From NCBI GenBank assembly GCA_038874075.1, contig JAVZDD010000003.1:1-64000 (forward strand): 64,000 bases of DNA, read 5' to 3'. Under the pieces are notes generated by a model that was given only the letters and a program-made list of their open reading frames with translations, did not search any database and was not told the origin of the DNA. Position numbers and translations under genes: made by a program. Source of the stretch: Jingweiarchaeum tengchongense (GTDB lineage: Archaea; Nanobdellota; Nanobdellia; Jingweiarchaeales; Jingweiarchaeaceae). Below are positions 1 to 6,830 of the stretch, piece after piece (position 1 is the stretch's first letter; each line of letters opens with the position of its first letter).

Positions 1-195
1 ATTGAGAAAGAGGATTTGGACATACATGAAAGAAACATAAAACTTTTGAATAAGGTTAGAAGCAGGTATAAAAAATTAGCAAGAAACAATATATTCGCGA
101 AGAAGTGGTACATAGTCAATTCCTCGAAAGACATGGGAGAGGTACATAAAAAGATAAAAAAAATCATTATGTTTGAGCTCGGGATTAAGAAATGA
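1..195 (+). CDS. Thymidylate kinase-like protein, C-terminal fragment (5' end outside window)
   Basis: Frame 1 is open from the window edge to TGA at 193-195 and gives the last 64 residues of a protein. It reads like the C-terminal part of a dTMP kinase: a D-x-HE motif (residues 7-10 of the fragment), then N-x-LL-x-VR-x2-Y-x2-LA, a tryptophan before the last strand, and a closing helix beginning EVHKKI. These are the post-LID segments of the family. The stop overlaps the start of the next gene (ATGA), so the two genes are translationally coupled. The neighbour is also a dTMP kinase-like protein, so this looks like a tandem pair of paralogues. The P-loop lies outside the window. Confidence 0.7.
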   Translation: MEKEDLDIHERNIKLLNKVRSRYKKLARNNIFAKKWYIVNSSKDMGEVHKKIKKIIMFELGIKK

Positions 196-797
196 AAGGT
201 GCATTCATTGTATTTGAAGGGCCAGATGGAGCTGGTTTAAGCACACAGGCAGAGCTTCTTGATAAGTATTTAAGAAAAAAAGGTTACAAAGTTGTCTTAA
301 CAAAAGAGCCAACGATTGGTCTGATTGGTGGGTTAATAAAAGCTGCGTTAAAAAATGAGTGGAAAACTTCACCATTGGCAATGCAACTTTTATTCACAGC
401 AGATAGAGCACACCACATTGACATGGAAATACTACCAGCAATCGATAAAGGGAAGATTGTGATAAGCGATCGATATTTTTTCTCAACATTTGCCTATGGT
501 GAGGCCAGCGGATTGGATGTTGAGTGGCTCAAAAAATTAAATTCGAAATTTCCGATGCCTGATTTAACGATATTTATTGATGTGCCAGTTGATGTTTCAA
601 TTGAAAGAATAAAAACATCTAGATTTGAGATGGAACTATTTGAAGAAAAGGAAAAGCTTGAGAAGATTAGAAAAGCATATTTGAAGATCGCAGAAATTTA
701 TAACAGCGATAAAACAGTTGTAATTGACGGAACAAAAAGTGTTGAAGAAATTCATGCCAAGATTGTTAAAATTGTGGCAGATAAACTTAAAATTTAA
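192..797 (+). CDS. tmk: Thymidylate kinase-like protein with altered P-loop
   Basis: 201 residues, the usual length for dTMP kinase, which phosphorylates dTMP to dTDP in the cytoplasm. The Walker A region is FEGPDGAGLSTQ (residues 8-19): Leu16 sits where the family has the catalytic lysine. Other marks are in place: an EP-T segment after strand 2 (residues 39-41), the DRY motif in VISDRYFFSTFAYG, and the C-terminal helices ending in an EIHAKI helix. The ATG overlaps the TGA of the preceding kinase-like gene by four bases. The 3' end overlaps the convergent endonuclease gene by 11 bases. The fold assignment is firm. Whether the protein is an active kinase is uncertain because of Leu16. It could be a regulatory partner of the neighbouring paralogue, or a variant that uses another residue. 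Confidence 0.8.
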   Translation: MKGAFIVFEGPDGAGLSTQAELLDKYLRKKGYKVVLTKEPTIGLIGGLIKAALKNEWKTSPLAMQLLFTADRAHHIDMEILPAIDKGKIVISDRYFFSTFAYGEASGLDVEWLKKLNSKFPMPDLTIFIDVPVDVSIERIKTSRFEMELFEEKEKLEKIRKAYLKIAEIYNSDKTVVIDGTKSVEEIHAKIVKIVADKLKI

Positions 798-1632
798 CAC
801 CCACCTTTTCCAATACTTTCTTCATCTCCAATGAATCTTTTTCTAATATTGGACTCTCACTTATTATTGTACAATTGTCTATTCCATATTTTTTCATCGC
901 TCTCGCCAATAATTCAAAATCAGGATCCTTAGCGCTTAATGGTAAATGATTTTTTTCACCTTTTTCATTGTAATTTACACATGTAAAATGGGAATGAAAA
1001 TTTTTTATGTAATTTTTTCCAAGTGCTTTTTCAATTTTCTCGAACATGTTAATATAATCCTCCTCTTTTTTGAACATTCCGTTGTACCTTGAATGGATAT
1101 GTGCAAAGTCAATTGTTGGTGAAATTCCTTTTATTTCAAGTGCTAGTGATGTTAGCTCAGAAACTGTTCCAAATTTTGTTTCATTTCCCATCGTTTCAGG
1201 TGAAATTAACACATCCTTGATCTTTTCCTCTCTAAGTCTATTTATGATCTCTTTTAAATTTTCTCTCACAATCACATAAACATCCTGTGGTTTCAATTTT
1301 CCGTAGAAGCCAGTGTGAAAAACAACATGACTTGCATGCATGAGGTGCGCCAGCCTTGCACTCTTCAAGATTCTTTCTTTACTTGCTTCGATCACTTCCT
1401 TTTTTTCGGAGCACAGATTTATAAAATATGGCGCATGTACAGAAACTGATATACCATTTACCTTAGCTTTTTCACCGAATTCAATCGCTTGTTTCTCATT
1501 CATCCATACTTGTCTCACAAATTGCACTTCAACTGCGTTTAAACCAATTTCCTTTAAATAAAGAGTACAATCCAAGAAATTTCCTTTAAACCCAATCGGC
1601 TTTCCAGCCGGACCAAGTTTTATCATAATCAA
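787..1632 (-). CDS. nfo: Endonuclease IV-type AP endonuclease (xylose isomerase-like TIM barrel)
   Basis: 281 residues, matching the family length of about 280. Endonuclease IV cleaves DNA 5' to abasic sites in base excision repair with a trinuclear zinc centre. The expected metal-ligand segments appear in order: HAPYF (His66), VFHTGFY (His106), ISPETMG (Glu146), TIDFAHIH (Asp175, His178/His180), HSHFT (His213/His215) and SESP (Glu259). The first codons read M-I-M, so translation may start at 1632 or two codons later. The gene converges on the thymidylate kinase-like gene with an 11-base overlap and is divergent from the ParB-like gene across a 155-base AT-rich spacer. A related sugar-isomerase-like TIM barrel is the only serious alternative. 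Confidence 0.85.
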   Translation of the reverse strand: MIMIKLGPAGKPIGFKGNFLDCTLYLKEIGLNAVEVQFVRQVWMNEKQAIEFGEKAKVNGISVSVHAPYFINLCSEKKEVIEASKERILKSARLAHLMHASHVVFHTGFYGKLKPQDVYVIVRENLKEIINRLREEKIKDVLISPETMGNETKFGTVSELTSLALEIKGISPTIDFAHIHSRYNGMFKKEEDYINMFEKIEKALGKNYIKNFHSHFTCVNYNEKGEKNHLPLSAKDPDFELLARAMKKYGIDNCTIISESPILEKDSLEMKKVLEKVGVKF

Positions 1633-1787
1633 GATAAGTATGACTCAAAATAAATTTCTTACTAATTATTTAAAAATTTTTAAATTCAACATTGTAATTC
1701 AAGAGACTTTTTAATACATTATAAATGAATATAATATGCTAAATAAAAAAATTAAAAGCTTAAATAGAAAGAGAATAAAGGTTTAAT

Positions 1788-2651
1788 TTGGTGCTTAGAA
1801 TGGATGAAGTCGTTGAAATTGAGCTTGAAAAGCTTTTTGTTGGAGAGTGCAATGTTAGAAAAGAAAAGGGAGACCTAACTGAGCTCTCAAATTCAATCAA
1901 AGAAAAAGGGATTCTTGAACCACTCGTTGTTAGACCAATTGGAGAGAAGTATGAAGTAATCGTGGGGTCAAGGAGATTAGAAGCAGCAAAAATTGCAGGT
2001 TTACAAAAAGTGCCAGTGATAATAAAACAGATGGATGATAAGGAAGCCATGGTCACTTCTTTGATTGAAAATATCCAAAGAGAGAACCTGCAGCCAGAGG
2101 AGGAAGCAGCGGCATATCAGAAGTTGATCAAGATACTTGGAAGTATAAGGAAGGTTGCCAAATCAATTGGCAAGTCTGAAGCATCAATAAGAGAAGTACT
2201 TGAAGCAAATGAGCTTGTTTTAAAGCTAAGGGAGCTTGGATTGAATGTGCGAGCGAGGCGCGCACCTAGCAAAGCGGAAAGGGAAAGCCTTCAAGTAATA
2301 CCTTTAAGAGATGCCAGGATGATTGTGGAAGCACTAAAAAGTAAAAAGGTTGCTGCACTACCAGAAGAGGAGAAGAACAAGAAAATAGTTGAACTTTTTA
2401 AGACAATTGTACCATTACCAGAACACAAGGCAATGGAGATAATAAAAAAATTTAAGAGGAATCCAGATAAATCGATAGATGCAATCAAGCAAGAAGTACT
2501 CTCAATGGAAAAGGGTTTTAGTATGTTGATATATTTTGACCCAAAATTAGCAAGCGCGATCAGCAAAGCAGCTGAGGAAAAAAACATTGAACAGAAGAAA
2601 CTTGTAATTGAAATATTAAAGAACTGGTTGAAGGAGTCAAACTATCTCTAA
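1788..2651 (+). CDS. ParB/Spo0J-like protein (ParB N-terminal domain plus HTH)
   Basis: 287 residues from a TTG at 1788; GTG at 1791 and ATG at 1800 are in-frame alternatives. An AAAGG tract at 1778-1782 sits at a usual distance from the GTG, while the ATG gives a cleaner N-terminus. The ParB nuclease/CTPase-type fold is shown by GSRRLEAA (residues 60-67) and ENIQREN (94-100), followed by the E-E-x2-AYQKL helix and a helix-turn-helix at about 116-140. Bacterial ParB spreads from centromere sites and segregates chromosomes. In archaea such proteins occur in partition systems and as nucleoid or regulatory proteins. No ParA gene is adjacent, and the MinD-like gene is 43 kb away, so a partition role is only inferred. 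The C-terminal half (about 190-287) is lysine-rich and helical. Confidence 0.8.
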   Translation: MVLRMDEVVEIELEKLFVGECNVRKEKGDLTELSNSIKEKGILEPLVVRPIGEKYEVIVGSRRLEAAKIAGLQKVPVIIKQMDDKEAMVTSLIENIQRENLQPEEEAAAYQKLIKILGSIRKVAKSIGKSEASIREVLEANELVLKLRELGLNVRARRAPSKAERESLQVIPLRDARMIVEALKSKKVAALPEEEKNKKIVELFKTIVPLPEHKAMEIIKKFKRNPDKSIDAIKQEVLSMEKGFSMLIYFDPKLASAISKAAEEKNIEQKKLVIEILKNWLKESNYL

Positions 2652-2652
2652 T

Positions 2653-3549
2653 TCATTTTAATGCGATTTTATCGAGGAAATCGATGATCAATTCACTTGG
2701 CCAATACATAAAGAATATAATCAAACTTAAGATTGATTTGTTTTCACCGTAATATTTTGTGACAATACTACTTGCTTCATCGACCATTATTTCAGGTACT
2801 TCCCCCTCTAGTATCGATAAAAAATAAGAGATTGGCGCAACATAATCGATAAATCTGAACGCTAACATAAGCTTCCTGATCACCACTCTAAAATTTTGGG
2901 AATAGAGTGAGGCTATTGGTGACCAGGCTTCCTGGTACTTCGTTTTTAAATATAGTGATATTGAGAGCAAGTACAATAATTTCATCTTGATTAATCTTAG
3001 AATGTCAACCTCCTCTTCCCTTATGTTCGAGACACTCCATTCAAAGAACAATTCATTTGGATTTAACACTTTAAATAAGAGCATGAAGAAGTAGTATTCA
3101 GGTATGATTTCACCATCCTCGGCTAGGAGATAAAAAAATAGGTTTGAAAGGTCAGCGACATATACATATTTACTCTTCCCAGTTATCTTATACTTCTTCT
3201 TAAATATTTCATTCCATTCGACTTCATTGATAAACCCATTCTTTTCCAATTTTTCTATTGCTTCGTCTATTACTCTTCTCGCAATATTCTTCTTTCTTTG
3301 ATAATATGTACTTGCAATGCCAAATTTGTTGTATGGTCTAAGCATGAGCATGTAAAATAGTCTTGAAGCTATTTCATCTTTTAGAACATTCATTTTTTCA
3401 TGAGTTATACCACCGATGAGAATCTTCTCTCCTTCTTTCTCCAAAATTTCATATTCGCTGCCATCTTTAAATACAAATTTAACAATTCCTCTACCCATTA
3501 GTATCTTTAATTCGCTACCTTCTTTTCTTAATTTTTCTTCAATTCCCAT
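2653..3549 (-). CDS. Unrecognised protein with possible winged-helix segment
   Basis: 298 residues from ATG at 3549. The frame is open to an ATG at 3600, but an AT-rich TATA-like stretch at about 3578-3590 favours the inner start with a short leader. I do not recognise the family. The N-terminal third has a small beta section (KILMGRGIVKFVFKDGSEYE), then a helix-rich segment with RRVIDEAIEKLEKNGFINE that resembles the recognition part of a winged helix. The remainder is helical and rich in Phe, Tyr and Leu, with no clear signal peptide or confident membrane segment. It is convergent with the ParB-like gene with one base between stops and divergent from the small zinc-ribbon gene. It could be a regulator, but nothing proves this. 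Confidence 0.65.
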   Translation of the reverse strand: MGIEEKLRKEGSELKILMGRGIVKFVFKDGSEYEILEKEGEKILIGGITHEKMNVLKDEIASRLFYMLMLRPYNKFGIASTYYQRKKNIARRVIDEAIEKLEKNGFINEVEWNEIFKKKYKITGKSKYVYVADLSNLFFYLLAEDGEIIPEYYFFMLLFKVLNPNELFFEWSVSNIREEEVDILRLIKMKLLYLLSISLYLKTKYQEAWSPIASLYSQNFRVVIRKLMLAFRFIDYVAPISYFLSILEGEVPEIMVDEASSIVTKYYGENKSILSLIIFFMYWPSELIIDFLDKIALK

Positions 3550-3674
3550 ATGTGTATTAAAGATACATAAAATTTCAAATTTAAAAATTTGTCCAAACAA
3601 ACAGTTCAGACGGGTTTTTAAAAGCTCAAAAATAGGCTTAAAGTCTAAAAATTGAAAAAATTTTTAAAAAATAC

Positions 3675-3689
3675 GTGTCTTTTAGACAC
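3675..3689 (+). promoter_or_regulatory. Short inverted repeat just before the zinc-ribbon gene
   Basis: GTGTC-TTTTA-GACAC forms a 5-base-pair inverted repeat two bases before the ATG at 3692. An AT-rich TATA-like stretch lies at about 3658-3671, which would place transcription initiation at or near the start codon. The repeat could be an operator or a leader hairpin. The stem is short, so this is a weak call. Confidence 0.3.
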
Positions 3690-3691
3690 TT

Positions 3692-3844
3692 ATGGTTGGA
3701 TTTTTTGATTTTTTTGGATCTAAAAAACACAAATGTTTGAAATGCAAAGTGAAAATGGTAGAGTGTGGTACGATAAAATACAAGAAAAAGATGAAAAAAG
3801 TGTTTAGATGCCCTGTTTGTGGACATAGAGAAATGGAAGAATGA
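3692..3844 (+). CDS. Small zinc-ribbon protein (50 residues)
   Basis: ATG at 3692 opens a 50-residue basic protein ending in TGA at 3844. Two Cys pairs are visible, CLKC (residues 15-18) and CPVC (40-43), 22 residues apart. This is the usual four-Cys zinc-ribbon layout, with a G-H-R-E-x-E-E tail after the second pair. The N-terminus MVGFFDFFGSKK is hydrophobic and aromatic. The gene ends one base before the stop codon of the convergent coiled-coil gene and is divergent from the unrecognised 298-residue gene, with a TATA-like tract about 25-30 bases before the ATG. Similar small zinc ribbons in archaea are mostly of unknown function. It may bind nucleic acid or a protein partner. Confidence 0.65.
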   Translation: MVGFFDFFGSKKHKCLKCKVKMVECGTIKYKKKMKKVFRCPVCGHREMEE

Positions 3845-5038
3845 TCATTCCTTAGTGAATTTTAGATTTTTCAATTTTTCAAACATTTCATCCAGCTTCC
3901 TTTTCTCAATTCGACCCTTATTCAGTATGGCATTTATCTCCTCGATTAATGAATTCACATTTTCAAGCTTGCTTTTTGCCATGTCACTTATCTCTTTGTA
4001 TGTTTTCTCTGAAATTAGCGCCTCCCTATACTGATCTTCTATGATGTTTATCGTTGATTCGATTGTATTCTTCTCTTCCTGCAGAGAATTAACATATTCT
4101 CTAAGCTTTGTCTCATCTTCTTTTGAAATCGCTTCTTCCTTTACCTCTTCTCTCACTTTATTCATTTCGTCTTCCAATTTCTTGAATTTCTCTTCTATTG
4201 TGGCTAATTCACTTTTTGTGAGACAATCACCCAATTTTACCTTAAATGTATCCAATGATTTTATGAATTCTAATGAAAGGCTATCCAACTTCTTCACTTT
4301 TTCAACAAGAAATGGAAAATCCTCAAATCTCCTATTCATTTCAACATACATACTCTCAATTTTGTGTGAATATCTTTCAATTTCTTTCCTCATCTCATCT
4401 ATTCTTGAAACTTTTTCTCCAATCTCCTTACTCAAATCAACTAAGGCACTCATATTTTTTAATCTCTCAAACATTTCCTTTGTTTCCATTGATTTTTTTA
4501 ACAAGTCTTTTATGATACTTTCATACTCTAGGAGTTTTGATTTTATCGTTGTCAATTCAGTAAGCGTTTTTCTTCTATCTTCTATTATCCTATTCGGTTC
4601 AAGCTCAGCGATTATCTCGTTCGTCTTTTTTACAGAAAGTAAAACATCTTTGATTGTTGTTTCTCTTTCAAAAAATAAACCCCTTAATTCACCAATTTTT
4701 TCAGATGCAGCAGTTATTCTTTCATTTAGTTGCTTATTCAACTCTTTCAATGCATTTATCTGCACCATTATGTCTTTAATTTCCTCCTCTAATTTCAGCA
4801 ATCTCTCCTCAACCCCCAATGTTTCCCCTTTCCCAACCTTCTTTTCTTCAGCAATTTCCCCACTCTCAACCACTTTTTCTTCTGTTTTCTCCGTCGTTAC
4901 CTCTTTTACTTCAGTTTTTTCCTCAGCTTTCTCACTCACTTCTTCTCCACCTTCTTTCTTTTCTTTCTCTAATTTTTCCTTTTCTTTGGTTTCTTCCTTT
5001 TTCTCTTCTTTACTCTTTCCAAGAATTTTCTCAAACAT
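3845..5038 (-). CDS. Charged coiled-coil cytoplasmic protein, last gene of the giant-protein operon
   Basis: 397 residues without signal peptide or membrane helix. Residues 1-74 are a low-complexity Lys/Glu tract. Residues 75-108 are a coiled-coil block starting GVEERLLKLEEEIKDIM that is almost identical to the C-terminus of the neighbouring 224-residue protein. Long heptad-rich helices follow (about 110-310). Near the C-terminus ISEKTYKEI matches a G/A-x-IS-x3-Y-x-E motif also found in two other proteins of this locus. The segment SEKIGELRGLFFERE faintly recalls coiled-coil archaellum accessory proteins of the FlaC/FlaE kind, but the similarity is too weak to name it. It lies 4 bases after the 224-residue gene, which itself lies 6 bases after the giant gene. 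A cytoplasmic scaffold or adaptor for the giant protein's ATPase end is a reasonable inference. Confidence 0.8.
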   Translation of the reverse strand: MFEKILGKSKEEKKEETKEKEKLEKEKKEGGEEVSEKAEEKTEVKEVTTEKTEEKVVESGEIAEEKKVGKGETLGVEERLLKLEEEIKDIMVQINALKELNKQLNERITAASEKIGELRGLFFERETTIKDVLLSVKKTNEIIAELEPNRIIEDRRKTLTELTTIKSKLLEYESIIKDLLKKSMETKEMFERLKNMSALVDLSKEIGEKVSRIDEMRKEIERYSHKIESMYVEMNRRFEDFPFLVEKVKKLDSLSLEFIKSLDTFKVKLGDCLTKSELATIEEKFKKLEDEMNKVREEVKEEAISKEDETKLREYVNSLQEEKNTIESTINIIEDQYREALISEKTYKEISDMAKSKLENVNSLIEEINAILNKGRIEKRKLDEMFEKLKNLKFTKE

Positions 5039-5216
5039 TGTTTTAGCCCTTTCTCTTTAAGATCAATCTAACTATTTCTCTGTTCATTGTTTTGATTTCA
5101 ATGGCTTCTTGGGTGATTTGCTCAGATAATCGCTTATTCAACTCTTTCAATGCATTTATCTGCACCATTATGTCTTTAATTTCCTCCTCTAATTTCAGCA
5201 ATCTCTCCTCAACCCC
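4732..5216 (-). repeat. 85-base direct repeat shared by the two coiled-coil genes
   Basis: Bases 4732-4816 and 5132-5216 are identical as far as I can read, offset by exactly 400 bases. They encode the shared coiled-coil block in both genes in the same frame. The sequences diverge sharply on both sides. Identity at the third codon positions means a recent duplication or gene conversion, not just protein-level conservation. Confidence 0.9.
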
Positions 5217-5717
5217 AAATATCACTTCTTTTTTCTCAATTTTCTTCTTCTCTTCAACTCCTTCCCTTTTCTCCTCAATTATCTTTTCTTCTGCTTTTTC
5301 TGTTGTAACTTCCTCTTTCTTACTCTCAACTTCTTGTTTTATTTCCTCCCCATGGATTTCTTCACCAGTTTTTTCCTTTTTTATATATCTTTTCTTTTTC
5401 TTTTCTTCCTCAACTTCTACCTTTTCCTCTTCCTTTACTTCAGCTTCTTCCCCACCCTTCACTTCTATTCCCACTCCTTCTTCTTTTTTCAGCGCAGCTA
5501 AAACTTCTTGATAGCTCTTGTCAGAGATCGCACCTTTTTTATGCTCTTCTTCAAGCTCACTCAGGATTTCACTCATTCCCTTGATTTTTTCCTCTTTTTG
5601 TTCAACTTTTTCCTCAATTTTCTTTATGTCTTTTATAATCTTGCTTGTATCTTCTACCTTTTCCTCTTCGTCTTTCTTTTTCTTCAAAATCTCTTTTATG
5701 TCCGGAATTTTTAACAT
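5043..5717 (-). CDS. Lys/Glu-rich coiled-coil protein directly downstream of the giant gene
   Basis: 224 residues, very rich in Lys and Glu, with no membrane segment. The N-terminal part is helical and contains KKGAISDKSYQEVLAALKK (residues 60-78), the G-x-IS-x3-Y-x-E motif shared with the 397-residue protein and with the tail of the 469-residue membrane protein. A low-complexity acidic/basic linker (about 85-165) follows. Residues 168-201 are the coiled-coil block GVEERLLKLEEEIKDIM and onward, nearly identical to residues 75-108 of the neighbour, so the two proteins may form mixed coils. It starts 6 bases after the giant gene stop and ends 4 bases before the next start, so the three genes are surely co-transcribed. 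The function is unknown. Confidence 0.8.
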   Translation of the reverse strand: MLKIPDIKEILKKKKDEEEKVEDTSKIIKDIKKIEEKVEQKEEKIKGMSEILSELEEEHKKGAISDKSYQEVLAALKKEEGVGIEVKGGEEAEVKEEEKVEVEEEKKKKRYIKKEKTGEEIHGEEIKQEVESKKEEVTTEKAEEKIIEEKREGVEEKKKIEKKEVIFGVEERLLKLEEEIKDIMVQINALKELNKRLSEQITQEAIEIKTMNREIVRLILKRKG

Positions 5718-5723
5718 CCCTTA

Positions 5724-6830
5724 TCACCCTTTTTTCAACCTCGTTTTTAATGATTCAATATAAGACTCTGCCATGTGTATTGAACCTTCTTTCAATTTAT
5801 CTTTTGCAAGATTCAATTCAAGCTCCATATCATATGTATCTATCCCTTTCTTCTTTAATTTATTTATCTCCTCCTCAACTTTTTCTATTTCTTCTTTTGT
5901 CTTAAAGTAATTCTTCAACTCTTCATCACTTAATCTTGAAGTATCGTGAAGCAATGGTCTGAATTGTATAAAGTAAGGAACACCATTATTATAAGCTGGA
6001 TTTTGGAAGAGACCACTTCCAATCTCCAATTTAGGTATTATAGAAGCGTACTGTGGACCATATTTCTGTTTCACTCTTCCAATATCACCTTCGTATTTCG
6101 TCCTTAGCTGTATCTCCGTCCCAATGTTTGCCCTTATCGCTCCTCTAAAGTCCATCAATACCTGCGATATCATGAACAATCCAATTCCCCATTTCCTAAA
6201 TTCTCTACATCCCCTCTCAAGCGCGGTGTAACCACCCTTTCCACCGTATTTCGGCAGTAATCTATGCACCTCATCATATATCAATAGTAACTTCAATTTC
6301 TTTGATTCAGGTAATGCTAATTTGAATATAGAGTTAATTGTATGTCTGACAAATGCATCGATGTCATCAGGACTCAATTCATTTATTGTGAATACAGTAA
6401 TTTCTCCAGATCCCCAATATTTCCTTATATCTATCTCCATCTTCGGATCAGTCACCCGAATGATATTTGTCTTGAAACCAGTCGCATTTGAAGGTTTAAG
6501 TCCAAAGCGCGCATAATTCTTTAACATTCCTTCATCCTTACACGGATTCATAAAACCTGTCCATTGTAGTGTTGGATCAAATACAATTACAGGAATTCCT
6601 TTCTTTAGCAATTCTTCAACAATCACCATTACTGAAACTGTTTTACCAGCACCAGTACCACCAGCCGCTATTCCATGCATCATTAATTGATTGATTTCAA
6701 GATATGCATTTCTGTCAGTATCCGCGATCCTGCCCAACCAGATTGTCTCTGGTCCAGCACTTGGAACTTTTGAAAAGTCAACAGGGAATGCATACTTCGC
6801 TCTCGCTCTCCTTCTCTCTAACCATATCAC
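5724..6830 (-). other. HerA/DUF87-type ATPase domain of the giant protein
   Basis: The last about 370 residues follow the C-terminal membrane helix. Walker A is GGTGAGKT at residues 11,744-11,751 and the next strand carries VIVFDPTLQWTG, in the place of the DPHGEY-like strand of HerA/DUF87 proteins. Walker B is LLLIYDEVHRLL. A RANIGTEIQLRTKYEGD segment matches the region that carries the arginine finger in this class. The domain looks complete and catalytically intact. The family includes hexameric DNA translocases (HerA, FtsK, conjugation ATPases). The substrate here is unknown. The final 70 residues are a charged coiled coil that could bind the two coiled-coil proteins encoded just downstream. 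Confidence 0.8.

Noticed and set aside
1788..2651. Chromosome or plasmid partition locus
   Set aside because: Only a ParB-like protein is present; no adjacent ParA gene and no cluster of inverted centromere-like sites is visible.
4041..5060. A 339-residue Ser/Phe-rich open frame on the plus strand
   Set aside because: It is the complement of a Lys/Glu-rich coiled-coil gene; such complements are routinely open and Ser/Phe-rich.
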